This document shows positions 35,127 to 46,513 of a DNA stretch of 64,000 nucleotides, piece after piece. Numbering within the stretch: the stretch's first letter is position 1; each line of letters starts with the position of its first letter. The position numbers were made by a program, and so were the translations under genes. The notes under the pieces are model-generated. The model did no database searches. It was not told the DNA's origin and saw only the letters and a list, made by a program, of their open reading frames with translations. This stretch comes from Colletotrichum lupini (taxonomy: Eukaryota > Ascomycota > Sordariomycetes > Glomerellales > Glomerellaceae), in the NCBI RefSeq assembly GCF_023278565.1, contig NC_064672.1, forward strand, positions 620,001-684,000, read 5' to 3'.

Positions 35127-37207
35127 ATGCCAGGCAGAACAATACCCTTCCACCAAGGCGAACTCGCCCTCCACGAGCAGCTCAAAATCCCCCGCCACAG
35201 AGCGAACCCCACAGCCGCGGGCCTCCCGCCCTCCTACGGCACCCGCATCGCCGCCGCCCCGCTCCTGGCCCTCGGCACCCTCGACGCTGAACGCCGGCCG
35301 TGGACGACGCTATGGGGCGGGGAGGCGGGCAACGTGGCGAGGCCGATTGCGGAGGACGTGCTTGGTCTCAGGAGCGTGGTTGACGTTGCTGATGATCCGG
35401 TGTTTAAGGCTCTTTGGGGGGCCGAAGGGGAGGTAGACGGGGACCAGCAGCAGCAGCAGCATTTGCAAGAGGTGATTCAGCCTGGGAGGGGTCCGGATGG
35501 AGGGAAACTCGTCTCCGGGCTGGCCATCGACCTCACGACGCGGGATCGCGTAAAGTTCGGAGGGAGGATGGTAGCCGGGGCGGTTACGGTTCCCTCGGAT
35601 GGCATTGCTGCCGCTGAGGACCGGAGCTCTTCCTCCTCCTCGGAAGTACAAATCGCGGTGCACGTCGAAGAGAGTCTGGGAAACTGCCCCAAGTACCTCA
35701 ACAAAAAGGACGTCATCCCGCGGGCGTCGCTCGTCAAGGGCAGAGTGGAGCGGGAGTTGCCGCTGTCTGAGGAGGCTGTGAAGGTCGTGCGCGGGGCGGA
35801 TATGCTTTTCCTCACGAGCGGACACGAGGAGGGAGGGGACGATGGTGGCAGTGGCAGCAGTATGGATACGAACCATAGGGGAGGGTCGAGGGGGTTTGTG
35901 AGGGTTGCGAGGAACGATGAGGGTGGCGTGGAGATTGTGTATCCTGAATGTGGGTTTTACTGCAACCCCCTTTCTGAGTCATTTGCATCCGGATCGATGG
36001 TTATGACGAGAAGGCTAATCATCTTATAGTTTCCGGCAATCGGTTATATCAGACGCTGGGGAACCTTAAACTGAACCCCTTGGTCGGGATCGCGATACCA
36101 GACTTTGAGACGTCAGACGTCCTTTACGTGAGTATTACTCAATTTCTTCCCAGCCTCACCTGGAACTTGGAAGATTATGAGGCTAACACTTGGAGGTGGG
36201 CAAAGCTCACGGGATCGGCATCGATACTCGTCGGACAAGACGCGGCAGCCTACCTACCACGCACGAAACTCGCCGTCAAAATCACCGTGTCGGCCGCGGT
36301 CTTTGTACAGTCCGGCCTACCCTTCTCCGGCACCCCCCTCGAGCCGTCGCCGTATAACCCACCCGTGAGACCGCTCTTCTCCGAGCAGCAGCATGTTCCG
36401 AGTTCGTCTACGGAAAGCACCAGAACGGCCACGCTGCTGCGCCGCGAGATCATCACGCCGACGATTGCGCGGTTCGTCTTTGGCCTGGAGCCCGCGGCGC
36501 AGTGGGAGGCGGGCCAGTACGTCACGTTTGACTTCGCGGAGGAGCTGGACGTCGGGTGGAGTCATATGCGCGACGACGAGCCGCAGAGCCTGAATGATGA
36601 TTACGTGAGGACTTTTACGGTTTCGAGTCCGCCTGGAGATAAGGGAGGGAAGGAATTTGAGATTACGGCGAGGAAGAATGGTCCGGTCACGAATATGTTG
36701 TGGAGGTGGAATTTGAGGGTTCCGTTGGAGGTTCCTGTGCTTGGGTTTGGCGGAGAAGAGGCGTTCAGGATGGATAGGGGGAAGGGGGAGAAGGGTGATG
36801 GCGGCGGTGATGATGTTGAAGAGGTGTTTGTTGCTGCTGGTGTTGGGATTACGCCTTTGATTGCGCAGGCTGGTGGTGTTTTGGAAGCTGGTGTGAGGAT
36901 AAGGGTGTTGTGGACTGTCAAGGGAGAGGACGTGAAGTTGGTGAGGGATGTTGTTGGGAGGGTTCCTGGGTTGGCTGGTGTGTTGAGGGTGTTTGTGACG
37001 GGTGAGGTTGGAGAGGCGGAGGAGGCGATGGTGCGGGAGTTTGAAGGGTTTGGGGCTGTTGTAGAGAGGAGGAGGATCAGGGCTAGCGATGTGAAGGATG
37101 GTGGTATCAAGAGGAGGTACTTTTTGTGTACCGGGCCGGAGATGCTCAAGGTCTTGAATGGGTGGTTGGAAGGCGAGGATGTGGCATTTGAAGACTTTGC
37201 TTTTTGA
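35127..37207 (+). CDS. Fusion of PPOX-type flavin split-barrel and ferredoxin-reductase-type domains
   Basis: Exons 35127-35949, 36030-36127 and 36206-37207 give 640 aa. The N-terminal 330 residues match the FMN-binding split-barrel (pyridoxamine-phosphate-oxidase-like) class: TRIAAAPLLALGTLDAERRPWTTLWGG, VGIAIPDFETSDVLYLTGSASILVG. The C-terminal part is an FAD-binding ferredoxin-reductase module: FAD-contact motif RTFTVSS near residue 442 and NAD(P)-binding AGVGITPLIAQ near 518. No 2Fe-2S domain follows. The fusion implies electrons pass from NAD(P)H through FAD to an FMN site. Substrate is unknown; related bacterial and fungal fusions are generic 'oxidoreductases'. A CAG run (35442-35460) encodes poly-Gln. 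Exon 3 is rich in G and T at third positions, unlike exon 1. Confidence 0.8.
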
Positions 37208-40200
37208 GGCAATGGGGATATCTTCAAATTCTGTATACTCTGCCAGCCAAGCTGTTTGGCAAAAGGCTCTAGCTATATCTATCGAATAAGACAATATAAT
37301 CATTATTTATTGATTGGACATGGACAATCATTACAAGGCATGAGAGGCCAAACGAACCATCTTCCATTGCTATTGTTTGTTAAATCTGATGCAGCGGCCT
37401 TTGATGCTGCCAATTCTCAAGTCTTCGTGTGTAATTATCCGTATGTTTATTCTGTTTTTAGTACATTTGAAGTCTGGGAATTACGTGTCTCTATGTGTGA
37501 TACGAGCTTGACTGTCTAAAGCATCCAAAAGCCACTGCTCACACGGCGGTGTTAGTCAGATGGTATCTACGACAATTGACCAAACGATATCTCATCACAT
37601 CAAGGCAGAGCTGCTGGAAGGGTTGGTTCACGATCCTTGGCAAATGGCGACAGACACTTCGTAATGTGTAACATTGGATGTAGCCAATCTGGAAGAGCGG
37701 AGTCTGTTCAACTACCGGCAGCAGGACGTCTGGTTGAGACATTGCATCTGGGAGAATTTCTCGCTAATTGGACTCAGAAAAGGCATGATCACCCTATCAC
37801 AGTTTCGGGATTGGTTGGGCAAGAGTGAAGAATTAATTAACTCGGAAGGCGGAAGGCGTAAAGGTAACGTCAAGTTGTATCATTGCCAAAAAGGAAAGAG
37901 CAGTGGAAGTGTAAGCGAGAACCCGCACCTGCTCCAAGTCAACAGAGTCGGCGCTTGGAAACCACACACCTGGTCACAGCTGGCGCTGCCACTTTCCATC
38001 GCCGCGATCCTCAACCGCAAGCGACGATGCCACACGACTTTCCCGATTGCCGCCAAACCCCAGAGTTCTGGAACCCCATTCTGCCGCCGGATCGGTTCAC
38101 ACGTTGGCATCATCGCCTCTTCGTTTTGGTCTGCGGTTGGGCGACACCCGCAACAGAATATTTGCATTCGAGACGAAGCGAGACCAAGGCTCGAGCTTGA
38201 TTGTCCCAGTTGAGCCTCAGAGTCGAGAGTCAAGCGGCATTCCCGACGAGCTCCAGCCAGGCGAGGAGTGCAATCGAGATGGTCGTCACCCAACGTCGAA
38301 CTGTCAACTGAGGCACAGCAAACGTCTACGGACTCACGGGATACACTCCCTATGGATACGCTAGCTGCATGTGCTGCCCCGCCGTCAGGCTCTCACCGAT
38401 GAACTGAACATGCAGCTTGGCTCATGCTCAGCTCGGTAGTGGGGAATCATCCGGAGGGCACGTCGACACGGATCGAGAGACACCTTTCAATCCGGGACCC
38501 AACTAATACCCGCCTGCCTACTCAACTGGGAAATCTCGATCGGTAGTTAGTGCTTGGGATTGAGGGCATCGTCGGGTCGACCGATGCCCGCAAAGCTCCA
38601 ACGCGTGCAAGATGCCAGAGGACACAACTCACCCGACTCTCGCGTTGCAAACATTCCGCCATGATCCGGATCCGTTGTGTGCTCGTGGAACGACCGGAAT
38701 CACATTTTTCGCTCTCGCCATTGTCTCCCGTCGCACCCCTGTCTCTCGGCCGATTCCTTCTGCTAGATCGATCAAGGGGCATTCAAAGATCTGGCCTGGG
38801 CTCGTTCTGCGTAGCGAGACAGATTGCTCTCTCAAATTCTCAATGGCCAACCACAGGCTGCGGGCAAGTTCCCGGAATACGGAGACTGGGGGATGAATTC
38901 GACAGGCAAAAAAGTGAGAGATCTCGATGCGCGCTGCTTGGCCGAGCACAGACTCAGACGGCGCCCTTGTCAACCTGCGTTCAATTCTTTCAGGGCAGCA
39001 ACAGACATGGATGCAAAGGGCCAAATCCAGTCTACCTCATCGCACCAGCCAGCCGAGCGCACTTCTGCCCTGTAGTGTCTTGTACGGGGCCTGAGACGTC
39101 GTGTGCTTTGTGTGGTGTAGAGGAGCAAGCGATTCATTGAACTTGGTCGTTCCTAGGCGGATGACGAGGGAACGGAACCACAACCACATCTCGATGCCGA
39201 TGTTTGAGGCCTGTCACCCCAAAGCCCATGTCAGAATTCGATGGCGACCAGGGGATTCTGAGCAACGTTTCTCCAGCAAAGAAAAAGCCCGATTCCGATG
39301 CTGGTGGCCGGCCTGCCACACCACCAAGGTGTACGCAACAAGCAAAGCATGGGCAAAACATGCCACAAGTGAGCAAAAAGCTCATCCAGGCGGGATCGAA
39401 ATGGGTGCAGGGGCCCATGCTGGTGGAATCGAGATTATAGGAAACCCGTTGCGGCGATCGCTGTGATCGCTGGGCCAAACGCAAATCTGAGCATCGGATT
39501 CCGCTCCGACTCATCACCCTGGCTCCCACACACACGTCCATCGGCCATCGCCCTGGGCGCCCACGCAGTTCGTCACCGATGGTCCTCAACGAGCGGCACT
39601 TGGCCGGAAGCAGCAATGCCATCGATCAGAGATAGCGACCCGAACCAGCCTGAGAGCTTGCGTTGACAACGGCTTAACATCAGGGACGCCTCCCCGCGTC
39701 CCAAGTCTACGGAGAATGGCACTGCCGGCTGTTAGGCTTTTGGTACGAACCCCGCCGCACTACCGCTGCCGTCCAAACATGACGAGGTGACGCTCGTCGC
39801 CATCATTCCTCACCCCGCGCGTAGATGGCTCCCCATTTAGCGCATACTCTGTCTGTACAATATTCTGCACCTCGTCAAGCGAGCGGGTACCCCCCTGGCG
39901 AGCGTAGACGTGGGAGCTCTTCGCAGTACGAACCGAGGACATGGGCCCGACCTGTTGGCAGCGGTCGTTGGTCCTTCCGCCATCTTTCGTTGATGTAATG
40001 GGCCATCTGACGATCAAATGGCTCGCCAGGATTGGATGGTAACGCTCGCTCTGTCACGAACAAGTCGGAGCAAGGACCGTTCATTCTGCTCTCCCAAAGC
40101 TCAAAGACTCCTCCTTGCTGAGCTTACCTCACCAAGCTCACCACCTGAGGAAGCAAGCAGACGCCGAAGACATCAAAGAGACCCAGACCCTTAACTTTGC

Positions 40201-40784
40201 GGGAGGCCGTTCCAGGTCTAAACCCACCCCCCTCTCCACACTGCTGCTCCCGATCACCGTGTTCCACGCATCGACTCGCGATCAGTCCTGCAACATCAAC
40301 GATCGCTCCGCTCGCTGGTGGACAACGGTATCTCCAACCAGCCCCTACCGTTCTGCCACCAATTTTGCCCAAAGTGTACTTTGTACGTTTGCCTAATAAC
40401 GTCTGTTGCACCACCCAACGCACCTTTCAGCGAACATCGTACCGTCCTTTCGATATCTTGGCTTGATGACCTTACATCCTTCCACAACGACCTGTCACTT
40501 TTTCCCTGACTCTGTCAACCAACGATTTACACTTGCTATAGCAGCTCTCAAGCAATAATCCTCATAATCCCCGATCGACTCCCTTGCCAGCACATCCAGA
40601 CATACGCATAATGCAAAGTGCCTAACCGCCTTACTCTGTACAATATCACCGACCGCCAACCCTGCTCTCTCTCGCTGCTCGTACCGGCCAACCCCCCCGG
40701 TCACACATCCCGCTGCCTCCCAGTCACCCGTCACATCGTCGCTTTATAATCACATTCAGCCTTCAGGCTCAGCCAACCTTCACA
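37208..40784. other. 3.6-kb region upstream of vvd with many GATC-containing words
   Basis: No frame here has a recognisable product, and coding-like composition is absent. The region holds repeated GATCG/CGATC words (for example 38535, 38766, 39450, 39618, 40305, 40572), the kind of sequence bound by the white-collar complex at light-responsive promoters. A regulatory or untranslated role for the light-sensor gene at 40785 is likely; a noncoding transcript cannot be excluded. Confidence 0.45.
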
Positions 40785-41565
40785 ATGTCGATGCAAGAGT
40801 TTCAATACCCGGCCTCCTACCTTCAACCGCAAAAGACGGAACGCATTCTATCATTTCGGGCACAAAACCAAATGTCGACAACCATGAATCCGTGGGAATC
40901 CTGCGCGCTTCAGGTACGTTTGGGACTCTCAACTCAGGCTTTCTGGCTCCGGTACTGACATCCCTTCTAGTACCAATTCTCCGAGGAGACTGAGCAAGCT
41001 GTGCGTGGAAAGCGTGGTGCTTGGCGACAACCGCAAGCCGCTGCCGATCCCGTCATGTACCCTGGACTTTACTGCCCCAGCGGATTCGACATGATGAGCA
41101 TTCTCGTAAGTACCCAAGTCGGCGATGGATGTTGAGGTAATTAACAATTATCAGCTCCGCGTCGCTGGAAGGCCCAACCCCAAGGTTGAACTTGGCGCAA
41201 TTGACTGTTCTGTTGCTCTACTTCTTTGTGACCTCGAACAGCCCGACTGCCCGATTGTCTACGCCTCCGAACACTTCAGCATTCTTACCGGCTACAAGAA
41301 CAGCGAGATTCTTGGCAAGAACTGCCGCTTCCTTCAGGCGCCCGGCGGAAAGGTCAGCAAGAAATCTGCAAGGAAGCATATCCCCAAGGAAACCGTCAAG
41401 AGCATGCGCAAGGCCGTCGAGGCAAACGACGAATTCCAGACCGACGTTGTCAATTTCAGGAAAGACGGCACTTCCTTTGTCAACCTGCTCACCATGATTC
41501 CCGTCCGCTGGGACTCCCAACACTTCCGGTACTCTGTCGGCTTCCAGGTCGCACGCGAGGATTAA
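40785..41565 (+). CDS. vvd: VIVID-type LOV blue-light photoreceptor
   Basis: Three exons (40785-40913, 40971-41105, 41155-41565; introns of 57 and 49 nt) give 224 aa. The N-cap MYPGLYCPSGFDMMSIL and the LOV core RPNPKVELGAIDCSVALLLCDL closely follow Neurospora VIVID. The photoadduct cysteine lies in GKNCRFLQ (Cys near residue 145). FAD contacts are recognisable as VNFRKDGTSFVN and the closing FRYSVGFQ strand. VIVID senses blue light through a flavin-cysteinyl adduct and damps white-collar complex activity (photoadaptation). Length is close to VIVID (186 aa) with a longer N-terminus. Exon phases are all zero. The long GATC-rich upstream region fits light induction. Confidence 0.92.
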
Positions 41566-43173
41566 TTTTCGGCAACACGCAACACGCAAACACGAAAGTT
41601 TGTTTCGACATTTCGTCACTGGCGCTTGTAAACATCCGGTCGCGGAGGCAACGAAACGTTTTCTTTACCAAGGCAACAACTATGTCACGACTTGATTACG
41701 AGCGAGGCATCTGCTATTAGGCATTTACGATACCCACATTACACGCATGCGAGTTAGAGCCCACGCATCTCGGGACACGATACGACTCTCTATTACTATT
41801 ATTTCCTTCAATTTTAGGATGTTTCTGCGGCGTTTTCCACCGGGATACGAAGAACGATGAAAAAAAGCGAATTACTACTGCATGGAGATCTGGAGTCACT
41901 TTTAGGTGCACCAAGACCATTATCAACCATCCGCCTCATTGGAGTTGATGGATGGCAGGGAAAGCGAATTGAGAAATAATCCAGCTTCAAAGCATTTGGG
42001 ATGGCGTATTATCGACAGTCGGCACTGGCCTTGACTGTACAAGGGGGGCCTTCTTGGGAATTTTATATCATGTCCGCAACATGATATCTTGATCATGACG
42101 AAATGTTATAGCATAGCAGACGGCCCAAGGCCCTCGGCGAATTGAGTTACAGGCGTTGTATTTCGGGAACACAACATTTTTGCTTACTTTACGAATGTGA
42201 TGATTATCGCCTGCGTCGTGACACTGCATTCATGAACACCGCACACGAATCAATGTCTGATAATCAGGGCTGCATCGAGGACAATTCCACAAGCTGGAGA
42301 GGTTATACTTGAAGGCGCCCCCCTCATTTGCGACCACTACTGGCGTCATCAAAGACCGGTGAGACACTTGCACATGTTGCTTAACCCAAACACACCTCAA
42401 GCTGAGAAAAGGGTCGACAGCTCGTGGGAGGACACGGACTCAATCCGACAGGCCCTCTCAAGTGGGTGACAAAATAGGATGCTAGTTAACAAGACTACAA
42501 CGCCTACTTGCATGCTTATCATGCCTACTATTCTTATTCTTTTATTACTTCTACTTTTGTTGTGACCTTTGATATATTCATTAGAGAATACTCTTCGAAA
42601 GAGGCATAAGAATAGGGATAATAGGAACAGAAATAATAGGATAGCAGCTAGGGAGGGTACTGATAGAGCAGCAAGCGATTTTGTCACCCAGTTGCCTCTC
42701 TTAACGTGCCGTGCAACCAACTGCGTCTGTCTGCTTGCTTCCTTGTTGCTTTTTCCGGGTGAGTTTCGAGACTAATGTACAAAGGAAGACGCCTCAACCG
42801 ACTAGTTCGGATGTCCATCCATAGGAAGACACGGCAGATCCGATAGGTAAGTAGGTTAGTTTGGTAGTCTTACCTAAGCTTACTGCTAAACCTCCTCAAC
42901 CTCCTTCCCCCTCCTCTATGGTGCGCCGGACGTCCATTTGGGGAGATTGTTAGTATCATCAGATGAATGTCACGGATTGATACTCGAAAGGTCAGTGAGG
43001 TCATTTTACACCACGTCCTTCTCTCGTAGTCCGGTTCTCGCAATATTTCCAATTTCAAAGGGCAACTTCATCAACATCCAAAGAAAAGGGAGGCACCTTA
43101 CCACCTCCGACATACCACCAGCAAAAGTACTAGACAACAAAAGTTATCGCAACGCAGCCTTCAGAATTACAAG
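41566..43173. other. Intergenic region between vvd and the cupin gene
   Basis: It carries the vvd 3' UTR and the cupin promoter. An imperfect palindrome around ATCATGT and ACATGAT sits near 42065-42085. AGGTAAGTAGG/TTACCTAAGC words occur at about 42845-42880. No gene is supported. Confidence 0.5.
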
Positions 43174-43958
43174 ATGCCTCTCCGCGGACCCGTACCGGTG
43201 AAGCTCTACACAAAGGAGAACAGCGAGTGCCTGAAGCTGGGCCCCATGACGATTTACATCTTCGAGGACGGGACCAACACGGATAACCGCGTCGGGTGTA
43301 TGACGCTCGAGCTGCCGCCGGCGACGTCTGGGCCGCCGATGCATTGGCACCGGTTCCACGACGAGTGCTTTTTTGTGACCAAGGGTGAGTTCTTTTACTA
43401 CATCAAAACGGCGTTGGGTTTTCTTTCCTCACTAATGTAGTTGAATCGAATTACTGTTCATGTTTAGACTGAATGGAGAGGGTTTATTTCGTTGACGTTT
43501 CGGTTGTGTTACTGGCAATAGGGACGATCCGGTTTTCGACGCCCGAGGGGAACGTGGATGCCGAGGAGGGCCAGTTGATGGTCGTGCCGCCGAGGGCGAT
43601 CCACACGTTTTCCAACCCGTCCGAGACGCACCCCGCAGAGTTCTTCATGACGTCTACCCCAGGTGCGTACTTCTTTCATCGAAATCCTTCGTGAATATCA
43701 TCGTGGCAAGGTGGGCTAATACCAAGGGACCTAATTCAGGATACTACATGGACTGTAAGTGCTCGGAAGGCCCAGCGTCCCGAGGCCGAACCTCGTGATG
43801 AGTGTCATCTTGATGTGAGAAAAAGCTGACGATTTGCGGTAGACTTCCGTATGATGGCCAAGGGAGTCGAAGAGGGTAAGAAGTTGTCCCGCGACGAGAC
43901 GCAGCATCTCATGGCGCTGTTTGGAACGTTCCCGCCGGATGTGGAGTCAGAGCCGTGA
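43174..43958 (+). CDS. Small cupin-fold protein
   Basis: Four exons (43174-43384, 43522-43662, 43740-43754, 43843-43958) give 160 aa. Exon 3 is only 15 nt (YYMD). The cupin metal-site motif 1 is visible as HWHRFHDECFFVTKG (H-x-H and Glu), and motif 2 as VPPRAIHTFSNP. The metal-binding triad is therefore intact. Small single-domain cupins of this kind in fungi include dioxygenases, isomerases and cyclases of secondary metabolism, as well as housekeeping forms; nothing nearby indicates which. Intron 1 is unusually long for this window (137 nt). All phases match, so the model is solid although the function is open. Confidence 0.85.
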
Positions 43959-44032
43959 AGTAAACTAGGATTTTGGTGTTCACGAGAATTCGGGACTCAT
44001 ATGGGGTATAACTCTGATTAAGATATAAATGC

Positions 44033-45485
44033 TCACCCCTTCAGCCGGAGGGACCTCCGTCTACCCGTGTCCTCTACCACCGCTGCATTTGTCTTCCCAG
44101 ACGCCTCTTCCTTCTTTACGGCAGTCTTCTTGGTCTTGGTTGGTGCGACCTTGGGCTTCTCCGCAGCCTGTTTTGAAGCCCGCTGCTTCTTGCTTTGTGC
44201 CGGTGCTTCGGCGGCAGGCTCTGGAGTCTCCTCCGTCTTCACCTTTGCCGCCGCGGTGGGCTTTGCCTTGGCGGAACCCTTGGCACCTCGTGCTTTCTTG
44301 CTGGGCTTCTCCTCTTCCTCCTCATCGCTCTCGTTCGCCTTCGCCGACCTCTTCTTCTTAGCGGCGGCCTTGGGCTTCTTGCCGCCGTCCTCCTCCTCCT
44401 CCACGGGCTCCTCCTTTGCCGACGGCACAACCTGACCAGTCTTCTTCTGCCTCCCAGGGGCATAACAGCTTGTCCGCCCGCCGACGGTAATGAACGCAAG
44501 CTTCTCCCCGTTGGGAAGCTCAGACGCGGCACCTTTACTCCCCTTGCCCCATCGATAATTAAACAACCAATCGTCTGGGAATTCGTCCGAGTCGCCGAGC
44601 TTGTCGACGGCCGTCTGACAGACATACCGCACGGCCTCGTACAACTTCTTCATCTCCTCTTCGTTAAAGGTATCGCAGTACTGCTCCGGGTGCAGCCGGG
44701 ACTGGTACAGCACCTCGTCGGCGACCCAGTTGCCTATGCCGCTGATGTGGCTCTGGTCCAGGAGGAGGGCCTTGATGGGTACGTGGCGGGACTGCATCTT
44801 TTGGCGGAGGTAGGTCTCCGTGAAGACGTCGACGTCGACGACCGGGTCGGGCCCGTTTTCTTTGAGGGGCGAGTGGGAGCGGATGTCTGCGCCGGGGCAG
44901 TCCACGAGGCGGATGCGGCCGAAGCGGCGGGGGTCTGTGAAGGCGGCTGAGACTTTGGGTGTGCCTTCGGTCTCGATGTGGAATTTCCAGTATTTGGGTG
45001 GCCAGATGTCTGCTTCGCCTTCCTTCATCTTTTTGTAGTAGTTTGTGTAAGCCGTCTTGTCGCCTTTGATGTGGATCCATCCTGCGTGGTGTCAGTCTCG
45101 ATACAGAGTACCTGGAATGAATAATTCTCATTACCTGTCATGCCTAGATGCATCACCGCATGAGGGGGTTTGTCGAATGTAATCCTGAGACGAAATGAGT
45201 GTCTGTCAAGAGCTCCCAGTTGATCGATGGAGTAGACATACCAGAAATACTTTCCTTGACTTCCGACAGAGACAACCTTTCTCCCCTTTACAGCTTTCTC
45301 GAAGGCCGGGCCGCTGGTGCCGACTTTGCCAAAGACATTGGCATCGTCAGGGGCAGAGACCTTTGCGATCTTCTTGCCTACAAGATGAAGGCGCAAGAAG
45401 TGCACGCACCGCGCGACTGGGAGAACATGAGCCAACTTGCACTTCTCAATTCAATGACAGTCTCACCTTCAGCGATCTCGGGCAT
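44033..45485 (-). CDS. fpg: Formamidopyrimidine-DNA glycosylase (Fpg/Nei family, zincless)
   Basis: Four exons (45467-45485, 45242-45416, 45135-45184, 44033-45081) give 430 aa. The spliced start reads MPEIAEVARCVHFLRLHLVGKKI. Pro2 (the Schiff-base nucleophile after Met removal) and Glu3 are in place. The conserved lysine lies in GKYFWITFDKPPHAVMHLGMTG. The DNA-binding helix-two-turn-helix is KALLLDQSHISGIGNWVADEVLYQSRLHPEQ. The bacterial Cys4 zinc finger is absent, replaced by SCYAPGRQKKTGQ, as in plant and fungal zincless Fpg enzymes. About 140 Lys/Ala/Glu-rich residues form a basic nuclear tail. It removes oxidised purines (FapyG, 8-oxoG) in base-excision repair. The first exon is just 19 nt and shares a promoter with the snoRNA host gene. 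Confidence 0.92.
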
Positions 45486-45916
45486 TTTTGTACTGATTTA
45501 TTGTCTGTCTCACTTGCTTAAAGGAAGGAGATCACGGATGAACGTCTCTCGTCTCCCGGGGTCTGCGACGACTTGCGCACTGCGGATCCATGACGCAGAC
45601 GCAGGCTGGGACGCGTCGAGCTTTCAACTGGGGACCGGCCATCCGCGCCGACTGTTCGCGCTAACACGTGACCCAACACGTGAAGAGACTGCAGGCACAC
45701 CTTGAGTGGGTCGTGGCCGACCGCCAGCTGCGCACCCCCACTCGCGGCTCAAAATTTCCCAGCACCTTTAAAATTCTTCCCTCGCAGACCACCTCGACCT
45801 CACGATCCTTTCTTTCCATACTGCAACACGCAGTAAATCGGCTGCGTAGCTTCGCATGACCTGGTAAGTTCCGCGCTCGCGCTTATTTCTTGCTTTTACC
45901 TTTGAATTACACCCCC

Positions 45917-46008
45917 AATCCTTGGTGATGACAGACAAACACCGCAAACTAGAGTCTTTGACCTAAATGGAATGAAACCTCTGTTTTACACGTCAGTCTG
46001 ATAGGACA
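45917..46008 (+). ncRNA. Box C/D snoRNA, LSU rRNA guide (GACTCTAGTTTG target)
   Basis: Box C GTGATGA (45925-45931) and box D CTGA (45998-46001) are closed by a TCCT/AGGA stem (45919-45922 with 46003-46006). The guide CAAACTAGAGTC (45945-45956) is an exact complement of the conserved LSU rRNA GACTCTAGTTTG. It is followed by a degenerate D' (TTGA). The plus-five rule points to the U of GACU, where yeast snR66/snR78 act (from memory). Confidence 0.7.
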
Positions 46009-46186
46009 CGACAATGTCGCAAATTTGTTTTTGGATCTTATGCGCTTCGCTTGAGCAAGTGGCTAACCAAGAAAATTAGGCTTTTGCAGATTTATTTCAA
46101 TCTGACGCCGTGGAATTGAGCTACGTGGCTGCCTCGAGATGGCTTGACAAAAGGTACGGTACACTTCTTCCTCAACCTCCACACTC

Positions 46187-46281
46187 GAGATCCGGATGAT
46201 TAGTTTTTTTGTGCTTTGCACAGTTGGAATTACCGGCTGAACACTCTTGTTGAAAACAACTGGCTGTTTCTGATTGATCTC
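46187..46281 (+). ncRNA. Box C/D snoRNA, 18S U578 guide (snR77-like)
   Basis: A perfect terminal stem GAGATC/GATCTC (46187-46192 with 46276-46281) closes a slightly degenerate box C (ATGATTA, 46196-46202) and a D box CTGA (46270-46273). The D' box CTGA is at 46237. The guide GTTGGAATTACCG (46223-46235) pairs with 18S CGGTAATTCCAGC using one G-U pair. The plus-five nucleotide falls on the U of CGGU in the 530-loop, the yeast snR77 site U578 (from memory). Confidence 0.75.
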
Positions 46282-46399
46282 ACTACCCTTCTTTCCATTT
46301 ATGCCTTCGTTCGCGTCGAACCTCGTCGCTAACATGGAACCCAGCCATCTCAGATCCAATCGACAAGGTACATACCAACCCCTCCCTTTCCCGCTCTCC

Positions 46400-46513
46400 C
46401 ATCATTTACATGATGAAGCGGCACTGGGCTCCGAGAGTACCCATATGGGACTCGGCCATGAGCAGACAAGCCACTTTGCGGCAGGCCTAGAAAACCTCGC
46501 CCACTGATTTCGA
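46400..46513 (+). ncRNA. Candidate box C/D snoRNA without a recognised target
   Basis: It lies in the third host intron. Box C ATGATGA is at 46410-46416 and box D CTGA at 46504-46507, with only a short ATC/GAT closing stem. An internal hairpin (CCGAG/CTCGG near 46430-46460) lengthens the unit. I found no rRNA complement for its guide positions. It is called mainly because every neighbouring intron holds a snoRNA. Confidence 0.4.

Noticed and set aside
36317..37303. A 328-aa minus-strand gene
   Set aside because: It is antisense to exon 3 of the oxidoreductase, whose flavin motifs are clear.
38550..39140. A 196-aa plus-strand gene upstream of vvd
   Set aside because: No domain, mixed Ser/Arg/Cys composition and no splice support; it looks like a chance frame in regulatory sequence.
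43755..43842. A box C/D snoRNA in a cupin intron (GTGATGA ... CTGA)
   Set aside because: Box C and D are only about 33 nt apart, too close for a functional C/D unit, and no rRNA complement is present.
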